Below are positions 1 to 5,792 of a DNA stretch of 14,643 nt, piece after piece (the stretch's first letter is position 1; each line of letters opens with the position of its first letter). This DNA comes from Lawsonibacter sp. (lineage in GTDB: Bacteria; Bacillota; Clostridia; Oscillospirales; Oscillospiraceae): contig JAAWCR010000038.1 in the NCBI GenBank assembly GCA_022793355.1, forward strand, positions 1 to 14,643, read 5' to 3'. The translations under genes and the position numbers were made by a program. Below the pieces are notes generated by a model. It saw only the letters and a program-made list of their open reading frames with translations, was not told the origin of the DNA and made no database searches.

Positions 1-117
1 GGCGAGGGCTTTGTCCGGGCCTGTTACGCCGCCTCCATGAAGGACATTGCTGAGGCCGTGGCCCGGATGGACAATTTCCTGACCAATTTGAGAAGAAAAC
101 AGGGACGAGAGGGTTAA
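1..117 (+). CDS. C-terminal end of a PLP-dependent class I/II aminotransferase (partial)
   Basis: Only the last 38 codons are in the window, ending in TAA at 115-117. The fragment starts GEGFVRACYAAS and continues with an amphipathic helix (MKDIAEAVARMDNFL). In class I/II (aspartate aminotransferase-fold) enzymes the C-terminal G-x-G-(Y/F)-V-R motif supplies the arginine that binds the substrate carboxylate, followed by such a helix, so family assignment is reasonable despite the short piece. It does not resemble the C-terminus of SerC. The stop is 2 bases before thrH, so the two are almost certainly co-transcribed. Substrate cannot be told from this fragment; with ThrH next door, an amino-acid pathway of the serine/threonine/aspartate group is plausible. 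Confidence 0.7.
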   Translation, partial: GEGFVRACYAASMKDIAEAVARMDNFLTNLRRKQGREG

Positions 118-119
118 CG

Positions 120-719
120 ATGAATATTGTGTGTTTGGATATGGAGGGCGTCCTGGTCCCGGAGATCTGGATCGCCTTTGCTGAGGAGAGCGGCATCCCT
201 GAACTGCGCCGCACCACCCGGGACGAGCCCGACTACGACAAACTGATGACCTGGCGGCTGGGCATCCTGAGGGAGCACGGCCTGGGCCTGAAGGAGATCC
301 AAGCGGTGATTGCAAAGATCGACCCCCTGCCTGGGGCGAAGGAATTTCTGGACAAGCTGCGCGCTGAGACCCAGGTTATCATTTTGAGCGACACCTTTGA
401 GCAGTTCGCCAGGCCTCTGATGGAGAAGCTGAACTGGCCCACCATCTTCTGCAACACCCTGGAGGTGGCGGAGAACGGGGAGATTACCGGCTACAAAATG
501 CGCTGTGAGAAGTCCAAGCTGACCACCGTGAAGGCCCTGCAATCCATAGGCTACGACACCATTGCCGCCGGGGACAGCTTTAACGACCTGGGGATGATCC
601 AGGCCAGCAAGGCGGGCTTCCTGTTCAAGTCCACCGAGGCCATCAAGGCCACCCACCCCGAGCTGCCCGCCTTTGAGGAATTTGACGGCCTGCTGTCTGC
701 AATTGAGGGAGCGTTATAA
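120..719 (+). CDS. thrH: ThrH-type phosphoserine phosphatase / phosphoserine:homoserine phosphotransferase
   Basis: A 199-residue HAD-superfamily protein, close to the ~205 residues of Pseudomonas ThrH. HAD motif I is CLDMEGVLVPEIW with nucleophile Asp7 and the ThrH-type Glu9 in place of the usual second Asp. Motif II is ILSDTFE with Ser90, and motif III is AAGDSFND at 149-156 with Asp152 and Asp156 for Mg2+. The known family reaction is hydrolysis of phosphoserine to serine, with in-vitro transfer of the phosphate to homoserine. It is cytosolic. The ATG at 120 is preceded by a purine-rich SD (GAGAGGG, 107-113, 6-base spacing) that overlaps the upstream stop region. The next gene begins immediately after its TAA, so translation is probably coupled. 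Whether its physiological role here is serine or threonine supply cannot be decided from this window. Confidence 0.9.
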   Translation: MNIVCLDMEGVLVPEIWIAFAEESGIPELRRTTRDEPDYDKLMTWRLGILREHGLGLKEIQAVIAKIDPLPGAKEFLDKLRAETQVIILSDTFEQFARPLMEKLNWPTIFCNTLEVAENGEITGYKMRCEKSKLTTVKALQSIGYDTIAAGDSFNDLGMIQASKAGFLFKSTEAIKATHPELPAFEEFDGLLSAIEGAL

Positions 720-914
720 ATGTTTGCAAAATTTCTTGGGTGCACATTTGCCTTTGCGATAGCTTTGTTTGGCAGTGCGTTTTTGGGAGATGCAGGTCCC
801 ATTTTATTTGGCGCAGGCATGGCTCTTGCGCTTTTACTGCTGATTCTGTTGAAGCTGGAGCAGATTGAAGAGAAACTGAGCAAACTGACGAATCATGAAA
901 ATGAAAACGAGTGA
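720..914 (+). CDS. Small two-helix membrane protein, unknown function
   Basis: A 64-residue ORF whose ATG follows the thrH TAA with no spacer (TAAATG); the SD GAGGGA at 705-710 lies inside the end of thrH at 9 bases. Residues about 5-24 and 26-45 form two hydrophobic segments broken by a Gly-Asp-Ala-Gly-Pro turn, giving a predicted helical hairpin. They are followed by a charged amphipathic tail rich in Glu and Lys (LEQIEEKLSKL) that could form a short coiled coil in the cytoplasm. Its base composition is visibly AT-richer than its neighbours. I recognise no family. Position, SD and coupling argue that it is translated; a role with ThrH or the DUF1015 protein is only guilt by association. Confidence 0.65.
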   Translation: MFAKFLGCTFAFAIALFGSAFLGDAGPILFGAGMALALLLLILLKLEQIEEKLSKLTNHENENE

Positions 915-920
915 CGAAAT

Positions 921-2186
921 ATGAACGATTTATTTGAAAATCTGCCCTTCCAGCCCGCCAACATTTTGCTGCCCCGGGACTGCGACCTGTCCCTGTGGTC
1001 GGTGGTGGCCTGCGACCAATACACCTCCCGGCCGGAGTACTGGCAGCGGGTGGAGGAGCGGGTGGGCCGGGCCCCCTCGGCCCTGCGGCTGATTCTGCCC
1101 GAGAGCTGCCTGGAGGGGCCCAGCGTGGAGACGGACATCATGGAAATTAACAACACCATGAGCCGCTACCTCCGGGAGGGGCGCTTTCAGGAGTACCCCG
1201 ACGCCCTGATCTATGTGGAGCGCACCCTGTCCAACGGCGGCATACGCCGGGGACTGGTGGGCATGGTGGATCTGGAGCAGTATGACTACGAGCCGGGTTC
1301 CAAGGCCGCCGTCCGGGCCACCGAGGGCACGGTGATGGCCCGCATCCCGCCCCGGGTGGCGGTGCGGAAAAACGCCCCCATTGAGCTGCCCCACGCCATG
1401 CTGCTGGCCGACTGCAACGATATTATACCGCCCCTGTCCAGCCAGACGGAGGAGATGGAGCTGCTCTATGACTTCGACCTGATGGAGGAGGGCGGACACC
1501 TCAAGGGCTGGCTGCTGACCCGGGAACAGAAGGAACGCACCGCCCAGGCGATTGGAGCATGGCAGGAGTGGGCGGACCGGGAGCGGGACGGCCTGCTCTT
1601 CGTAGTGGGAGACGGCAACCACTCCCTGGCCGCCGCCAAGGAGTGCTATGAGCGGCGAAAGGGTCTCACCGCCCCGGAGCAGTGGCCTGAACTGCCCTCC
1701 CGGTATGCCCTGTGCGAGCTAGTTCACTTTTACGACGGGTCGGTGGAGATGGAGCCCATTCACCGGGTCGTCTTTGGCTCGAAGCCGGAGGAATTGTTGG
1801 ACGCGCTGATGGAATACTATCCCTCCGCCATCCAGGGCAAGGGAGAGGGACACACCATTTCCTTCGTTGTAAACCGCTGGAGCCAGGGAGCGCTGACGGT
1901 ACAGAAGCCCCCCGCCCGGCTGCCGGTGGACACTCTTCAGCGCTTTCTGGACGATTACATAGCCGCCCACCCCAGAGCCCGGATTGATTACATCCACGGG
2001 GAAGAGGAGGCCCGGCAGCTGGCCGGAGAGCGAGAGGACGCCGTGGCCTTTCTGCTGCCTCCGCCCGACTGGACGGAGCTGTTCAACGCCATTGTCCGGG
2101 ACGGGGTCCTACCCCGAAAGACCTTCTCCATCGGCCAGGCTCAGGACAAGCGGTTTTACCTGGAGGCGCGGAAAATTCGGAAATAA
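921..2186 (+). CDS. DUF1015 family protein
   Basis: A 421-residue soluble protein with the hallmarks of DUF1015: an N-terminal segment after which all family members carry PRDCDLSLWSVVACDQYTSRPEYW-like sequence, and a central VVGDGNHSLAAAK stretch with Asp231-Gly-Asn-His234, the counterpart of the DGHHR motif in other members. As I recall, DUF1015 is placed in the ParB/sulfiredoxin-like fold, which includes the archaeal free-serine kinase SerK, and clostridial DUF1015 genes often lie beside serA/serC; both are recalled rather than checked. Here it lies 6 bases after a small ORF and one gene after thrH, in keeping with a link to serine metabolism. The SD is weak (GAGTGA overlapping the previous stop). 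Biochemical function is unknown. Confidence 0.85.
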   Translation: MNDLFENLPFQPANILLPRDCDLSLWSVVACDQYTSRPEYWQRVEERVGRAPSALRLILPESCLEGPSVETDIMEINNTMSRYLREGRFQEYPDALIYVERTLSNGGIRRGLVGMVDLEQYDYEPGSKAAVRATEGTVMARIPPRVAVRKNAPIELPHAMLLADCNDIIPPLSSQTEEMELLYDFDLMEEGGHLKGWLLTREQKERTAQAIGAWQEWADRERDGLLFVVGDGNHSLAAAKECYERRKGLTAPEQWPELPSRYALCELVHFYDGSVEMEPIHRVVFGSKPEELLDALMEYYPSAIQGKGEGHTISFVVNRWSQGALTVQKPPARLPVDTLQRFLDDYIAAHPRARIDYIHGEEEARQLAGEREDAVAFLLPPPDWTELFNAIVRDGVLPRKTFSIGQAQDKRFYLEARKIRK

Positions 2187-2207
2187 CGGAACAAGGAGGG
2201 CGCCGCT

Positions 2208-3059
2208 GTGGAGGTACAGGCCTGCGCAAAGCTGAATTTGACCCTGGACGTGCTGGGCAAGCGCCCAGACGGCTACCATGATCTGCGGATGATCATGCAG
2301 TCCATCGACCTCTCCGATCGCCTCACCCTGGAGGAAAACGGGGGGGCGGGGCTGCGAGTGCGCACCAACCTCCACTTCCTGCCCAACAACGAGAAGAATC
2401 TGGCCGCCCAGGCCGCGTTGCGCTATTGGGAGGCCAGGGGTCTTCCCTCCAGAGGGCTGAACATTACCATCGACAAACACATTCCGGTCTGCGCTGGTAT
2501 GGCCGGGGGAAGCAGCGACGCCGCCGCCGTCCTCCGGGCACTGAATGCCGTGGAGCGGGAGCCCCTGTCCCCGGTGCGGCTGGCTGAGGTGGGGGAGCGG
2601 GTGGGATCCGACGTGCCCTACTGCGTCCTGGGAGGGACCGCCCTGGCTGAGGGGCGGGGGGAGATCCTCACTCCCCTTCCTCCCCTGCCCCAGTGCTGGG
2701 TGGCGCTGTGCAAGCCGGAGTTTTCCATCTCCACACCGGCGCTGTTTGCCCGGATTGACAGCGTGCGCCTGCGCTGCCGTCCTGACACACAGGGGGCCCT
2801 TGCCGCCCTAGAGGCCGGCGACCTGGCGGGGGTGGCCCGGCGGATGTACAACGTCTTTGAGGACGCCCTGCCCGACCACCGGAGGACCAGGGTGAACGAT
2901 GTGAAGAATCTGCTGATCCAGTCCGGGGCCCTGGGGGCCAGCATGAGCGGCACCGGCCCCACGGTGTTCGGCCTGTTCGACAGCGAGGAATGTGCTCGTC
3001 AGGCCCGGGAGCGTTTGCTGGATTTGGGCGGAGAAGTCTTTTTGGCCCGGACTGTATAA
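2208..3059 (+). CDS. ispE: 4-diphosphocytidyl-2-C-methyl-D-erythritol kinase
   Basis: A 283-residue GHMP kinase, normal length for IspE. It phosphorylates CDP-methylerythritol at the 2-hydroxyl with ATP, the fourth step of the MEP route to isoprenoid precursors. Visible motifs are the N-terminal ACAKLNLTL with Lys8, the ATP-binding GMAGGSSDAA loop at 97-106, the GSDVP segment with catalytic Asp135, and the third GHMP motif GASMSGTGPTVF around 243-254. The start is GTG at 2208, chosen because an excellent SD (AAGGAGG, 2193-2199) sits 8 bases upstream and the protein then begins at the usual IspE N-terminus. The 21-base gap after the DUF1015 gene holds no terminator, so it is likely the last gene of that operon. 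Confidence 0.95.
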   Translation: MEVQACAKLNLTLDVLGKRPDGYHDLRMIMQSIDLSDRLTLEENGGAGLRVRTNLHFLPNNEKNLAAQAALRYWEARGLPSRGLNITIDKHIPVCAGMAGGSSDAAAVLRALNAVEREPLSPVRLAEVGERVGSDVPYCVLGGTALAEGRGEILTPLPPLPQCWVALCKPEFSISTPALFARIDSVRLRCRPDTQGALAALEAGDLAGVARRMYNVFEDALPDHRRTRVNDVKNLLIQSGALGASMSGTGPTVFGLFDSEECARQARERLLDLGGEVFLARTV

Positions 3060-3104
3060 AAAAAGCTGACCGGGTAAATGGCACGGCTTCTGAAGATAAA
3101 AACG

Positions 3105-3131
3105 CGGAGCGCGGAAGCGCTCCGTATTTTT
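3105..3131. terminator. Bidirectional intrinsic terminator between ispE and buk
   Basis: A perfect 8-bp GC-rich stem (CGGAGCGC/GCGCTCCG, 3105-3112 with 3117-3124) closes a GGAA loop. It is followed on the + strand by TATTTTT and preceded by an A-run that gives a T-run on the - strand. It serves the converging ispE and buk transcripts; the buk stop codon is only 10 bases away. Confidence 0.85.
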
Positions 3132-3133
3132 CG

Positions 3134-4225
3134 CTATTGACCCTGGACCAGGGGACAGATGGGATAAAACTCGTGTACACTCTCGTCGCCCCGGAGCAGG
3201 CGCAGCGCACCCAGGGCCAGGGCCTCCATCTCGTTCTCGCCGGGGAGAACCACCACCCGGCACAGGTTATGGAGGTAATCGACGACCATTCCAGTGAGCA
3301 TTTTGGAGTTGGCCAGCCCGCCGGTAAGGATAACCGCGTCAATGAGCTCCCGGAAGCAGGCCAGCATGGTGCCCACCCCCTTGGCAATCTGGAGAGCTTG
3401 GGCCTGGTAGACCAGGGCGGCCCACTCGTCCCCCTGGGCAATGCGCCGCTCCACCTCCTGGCAGTCGTGGGTGCCCAGCAGGGCAGACATCCCCCCTTCG
3501 CCCCGGGTTTTTTTCAGCATCTCCGCCTTGGTATATTTCCCCGAATAGCACATATCCAGCACATAGAGCATATTCAGGCTGCCGCCCCGGTCGGGGGAAA
3601 AGGGGCCGGCATCGTCTGAGATGGAGTCGATAATCCGACCCCGGTTGTGGGCGGAGATGGATATGCCACCGCCCAGGTGGGCGACCACCAGATTCATGTC
3701 TTGATACCGCCGGCCCATGGCCTGGGCATACTTGTGGCCGGTGGCCCGGGCGTTGAGGACGTGGCAGAAGCTGGTGCGGGTGACCTCCTTGAAGCCGGTG
3801 ACCCTGGCCTCCGGCAGCAGCTCGTCGCTGGTGACGGCGTCATAGATATAGGCGGGGACGTTCAGGGGCAGGGCAAACTCCCGGGCCATCAGCCCGCCCA
3901 GGTTGGAGGCGTGGTCAAAGACCGTGTGGTGGAGCAGGCAGTTGGCCAGGGCCTCGTCCACCAGATAGCCACCGGAGACAATGTTGGGAATGATGCCGCC
4001 CCGGCCCACCACGGCGGACAGCTGGGACAGGTCGTAGTCCTCCTGGGCCAGCCAGCTGCGTACCATGCTCACCCGGAAGTCCAGCTGGCCGTTGAGGGTT
4101 GTGTATGGGGCCAGATCCTGGTTGGTATGGACCGTGTTTTTTATCATCAGGGGCTTCTCGTCTTGGTATATGGCCGCCTTGGTGCTGGTGGAGCCGGGGT
4201 TGAGTACCAGAATATCAAAAGACAT
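3134..4225 (-). CDS. buk: Butyrate kinase
   Basis: A 363-residue ASKHA-fold kinase, near the usual 355-360. It converts butyryl phosphate + ADP to butyrate + ATP, the energy-yielding last step of butyrate fermentation (branched-chain acyl phosphates are also used by some members). Diagnostic sequences are the N-terminal phosphate-binding LNPGSTSTK with Asn9, HLGGGISI at 183-190, the DDAGPFSPDRGG segment that separates butyrate kinases from acetate kinases, and the adenosine motif TGGLANSK near 301-308. The ATG has a strong SD (AGGAGG) overlapping the end of ptb, with 9 bases between the two genes, so ptb-buk is a two-gene operon. The cytosolic pair is a fermentation module. Confidence 0.95.
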   Translation of the reverse strand: MSFDILVLNPGSTSTKAAIYQDEKPLMIKNTVHTNQDLAPYTTLNGQLDFRVSMVRSWLAQEDYDLSQLSAVVGRGGIIPNIVSGGYLVDEALANCLLHHTVFDHASNLGGLMAREFALPLNVPAYIYDAVTSDELLPEARVTGFKEVTRTSFCHVLNARATGHKYAQAMGRRYQDMNLVVAHLGGGISISAHNRGRIIDSISDDAGPFSPDRGGSLNMLYVLDMCYSGKYTKAEMLKKTRGEGGMSALLGTHDCQEVERRIAQGDEWAALVYQAQALQIAKGVGTMLACFRELIDAVILTGGLANSKMLTGMVVDYLHNLCRVVVLPGENEMEALALGALRLLRGDESVHEFYPICPLVQGQ

Positions 4226-4234
4226 ACGAACCTC

Positions 4235-5134
4235 CTAATTCATGGCCGCGCAGATAAGGATGGACCAGTATTTCTCCTCCGCCGTGGCCCCCCGGGAGTT
4301 GACGGTGATGGGAACCCTTGCCCCCAGCACCACCCCGGCCATCTCCCCGCCCGCCAGGCCGTAGAGGGACTTGCCCAACAGGTTGCCCGCCGCGATGGAG
4401 GGGGCCAGCAGGATGTCGGCGTCCCCGGCCACCGGGCTTTGATAGCCTTTTACCCGGGCAGCCTCCGCATCGGTGGCCAGGTCCAGGGAGATAGGGCCCT
4501 CAACCAGGCAGGGGCCGAAGTCCCCGCGCTCCGCCTCCTCCTTCAGGGCTGCGCTGTCCGCTGTCTCGGGCATGGCGGGGGTGACCGTCTCTACCGCACA
4601 CAGGGCCACCGCTTTGGGGCAGTCGTACCCCAGGAATCGGCAAAACTCCACCGCGTTTCGCAGAATGTGACGCTTTTGTTCCAGGCTGGGAGCCACTACC
4701 ATGCCGCCGTCGGTGATGTAGAGGAGTTTGTGGTAGCCAGGCACGTCCAAAATGGCCACATGGGACATCACCTCACCGGAGCGGATGCCCGTCTCTTTAT
4801 GGACCGCCGCTTTGAGCAGTGTGCCCGTCTGAAGCATCCCTTTGATCAGCATGGCCCCAGCACCGGAGCGGATCAGCCCCACCGACTGCGCGGCACAGTC
4901 GGCGTCGTCCACGGTGTCCACGACCTGATCGGGCTCCAGATCCTCGCCTAAATTTTGGGCGAGGGAGATGATTTTCTCTTTGTGCCCCACCAGGATGGGA
5001 CGGATGAGCCCGTCCCGCCGGGCGGCAAAAACCGCCTGTAAGGTGTGCTCGTCGTGGGCCGCTGCGACTACCGCCGCCTTGGGGGGTAAACTTTGAAGCC
5101 TGGTTTTCAGCTGGGGAAAGCTGGAAATGACCAT
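4235..5134 (-). CDS. ptb: Phosphate butyryltransferase
   Basis: A 299-residue member of the phosphotransacetylase family, the length of clostridial Ptb (~300) and without the extra domains of long Pta proteins. It exchanges CoA for phosphate on butyryl-CoA, feeding butyrate kinase. Family sequence seen includes the LIKG...TGTLLKA stretch at 97-109, SHVAILDVPGYHKLLYITDGGM at about 124-145, and the C-terminal GARVPITVNSRG segment near 275-286. Immediate linkage to buk supports butyrate over acetate as product; isobutyrate or isovalerate remain possible. The ATG at 5134 has a moderate purine-rich SD (AAGAGGA). The upstream AT-rich region contains a Rex-like operator, suggesting redox control. 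Confidence 0.93.
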   Translation of the reverse strand: MVISSFPQLKTRLQSLPPKAAVVAAAHDEHTLQAVFAARRDGLIRPILVGHKEKIISLAQNLGEDLEPDQVVDTVDDADCAAQSVGLIRSGAGAMLIKGMLQTGTLLKAAVHKETGIRSGEVMSHVAILDVPGYHKLLYITDGGMVVAPSLEQKRHILRNAVEFCRFLGYDCPKAVALCAVETVTPAMPETADSAALKEEAERGDFGPCLVEGPISLDLATDAEAARVKGYQSPVAGDADILLAPSIAAGNLLGKSLYGLAGGEMAGVVLGARVPITVNSRGATAEEKYWSILICAAMN

Positions 5135-5159
5135 AGCACCGTCCTCTTTTCTTCTGTCG

Positions 5160-5177
5160 TTGTTTATATTTTAACAT
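5160..5177. promoter_or_regulatory. Candidate Rex operator upstream of ptb-buk
   Basis: The 18-bp sequence TTGTTTA-TATT-TTAACAT matches the Rex consensus TTGTTAA-N4-TTAACAA at 12 of 14 defined positions. It lies 26-43 bases before the ptb start, inside the AT-rich promoter region. It overlaps possible -10 hexamers (TAAAAT, TATAAA) for the ptb strand and lies just downstream of another (TATACT at 5191-5196). No good -35 accompanies any of these, so the exact ptb promoter is unresolved. Rex is the NADH/NAD+-sensing repressor of fermentation genes in many Clostridia. Confidence 0.55.
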
Positions 5178-5219
5178 CCGGGCCGCAAAAAGTATAGCGG
5201 AAAATTACCGTTTGCCCTC

Positions 5220-5248
5220 TTGACGGATGGACTGAGTTTGAGTATAAT
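5220..5248 (+). promoter_or_regulatory. Strong sigma-A promoter for the tRNA-Thr unit
   Basis: TTGACG (5220-5225), a 17-base spacer, and a perfect TATAAT (5243-5248). The expected start is about 5254-5256, giving a transcript that passes through two tRNA-like sequences before the intact tRNA-Thr. It diverges from ptb. Confidence 0.9.
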
Positions 5249-5259
5249 ATTCGTTGCGT

Positions 5260-5340
5260 GCTGGTGTGGCACAAGGATGGATCACATCACTTGTCATAAC
5301 GGAGGTGCGGGCTGTTGATAAGAGTATCGGACCGTTCCTC
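5260..5340 (+). pseudogene. Degenerate tRNA-like sequence 1 (possible tRNA-Thr remnant)
   Basis: Begins GCTGGTGTGGCACA, matching the first 14 positions of the intact tRNA-Thr (GCTGATGTGGCTCA) at 12 of 14. Further tRNA-like traits follow at about the right distances: a D-loop-like GGAT, CTTGTCA resembling an anticodon loop with TGT, and GGAGGTGCGGG resembling a variable loop plus T-stem start. The anticodon stem, T-arm and 3' acceptor strand do not pair, so it cannot be a working tRNA. Part of it (5271-5294) can instead form a 9-bp hairpin with one bulge. The resemblance is by eye; chance similarity in the second half is possible. Confidence 0.35.
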
Positions 5341-5347
5341 ATAAAAT

Positions 5348-5417
5348 GCTGCTGTGGCTCAGTCGATAGAGCAGCTGATTCGTAAGCAGCAGACCATCAC
5401 TTTTACACTTTAAATAT
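5348..5417 (+). pseudogene. Truncated tRNA-Thr(CGT)-like 5' half
   Basis: Bases 5348-5354 (GCTGCTG) fit a 5' acceptor strand, then TG, a perfect D-stem GCTC/GAGC (5357-5360 with 5369-5372), and an anticodon arm with loop TTCGTAA, anticodon CGT (5381-5383), whose stem pairs at 4 of 5 positions (A-G mismatch). After about 5393 the T-arm and 3' acceptor are missing: the sequence is AT-rich and does not pair back. It runs straight into the intact tRNA-Thr, with a start-to-start distance of 70 bases. Probably a decayed tandem copy; a role as a processing-competent leader cannot be excluded. Confidence 0.6.
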
Positions 5418-5492
5418 GCTGATGTGGCTCAATGGCAGAGCATCTCACTCGTAATGAGAAGGTTGTGGGTTCGATTCCCACCATCAGCTCCA
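5418..5492 (+). tRNA. tRNA-Thr (anticodon CGT), CCA encoded
   Basis: All arms fold. The acceptor is GCTGATG with CATCAGC (5418-5424/5482-5488), fully paired. The D-stem is GCTC/GAGC, the anticodon stem TCTCA/TGAGA, with loop CTCGTAA and anticodon CGT at 5450-5452 (reads ACG). The T-stem is GTGGG/CCCAC with loop TTCGATT. The discriminator is T5489 and a genomic CCA follows at 5490-5492. The terminator stem starts at the last A of CCA, so the 3' end is made by trimming a short hairpin tail. Confidence 0.95.
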
Positions 5493-5531
5493 AAATCAGG
5501 CTAATTTCCACAAGGAAGTTAGCCTGATTTT
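5492..5531 (+). terminator. Intrinsic terminator of the tRNA-Thr transcript
   Basis: An 18-bp inverted repeat (5492-5509 with 5514-5531; one G-U pair) around an ACAA loop, beginning with A-runs and ending in TTTT followed by GTATATTT. The A/T ends let it work in both directions. Confidence 0.9.
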
Positions 5532-5730
5532 GTATATTTCGATAGTTTCCTTCATAAACGCACAATTTTACCATTTTTATCCATCTTTCTTCTGAAACGG
5601 TCGGCACAAACTGTATGACGGAAACGATACGGATTCATTTCCGAACCGCTTAACCCTGCCTTTTGCACATGCCTTTTTCTTTCCGGAAAAAACACTTGCG
5701 CCGGCACAGCTTCCGTGTTAATATAAGATT
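5532..5730. other. AT-richer intergenic stretch, no gene seen
   Basis: About 200 bases between the tRNA terminator and the kinase promoter. I see no ORF with a plausible start, no RNA fold and no repeat that I can support. Possible sensor-kinase operator sites could lie here but none is evident. Confidence 0.5.
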
Positions 5731-5739
5731 TGGTATAAT
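5731..5739 (+). promoter_or_regulatory. Extended -10 promoter of the hybrid kinase gene
   Basis: TGG directly before a perfect TATAAT (5734-5739) makes an extended -10. The -35 region at the expected place (TTCCGT, 5711-5716) is poor, as is common with TGn promoters. The start would be about 5746, leaving a ~47-base leader with SD GAGGAAG at 5779-5785. Confidence 0.65.
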
Positions 5740-5792
5740 TAAGAGCATACATAAACTGTCTGCTCTGATTTTCTGACCGAGGAAGTGTAGGT

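Noticed and set aside
3647..4951. A 434-codon open frame on the + strand.
   Set aside because: Antisense to buk and ptb, both recognised over their full length; no SD and no family resemblance.
5249..5347. A T-box riboswitch upstream of the tRNA-like sequences, suggested by GGAGGTGCGGGC.
   Set aside because: The T-box consensus (AGGGTGG-ACCGCG) is not met, no antiterminator/terminator pair follows, and the downstream gene is a tRNA, not a synthetase or amino-acid gene.
5418..5531. tRNA-Thr 3' end as an integration (att) site for a mobile element.
   Set aside because: No integrase gene and no direct repeat of the tRNA 3' end was found in the window; the following inverted repeat is a terminator.
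5410..5607. Reverse-strand reading frame ending in MVGIEPTTFSLRVRCSAIEPHQHI-like sequence.
   Set aside because: It is the antisense of the tRNA-Thr gene and its terminator; this kind of peptide is a common false gene call over tRNA loci. No SD supports it.
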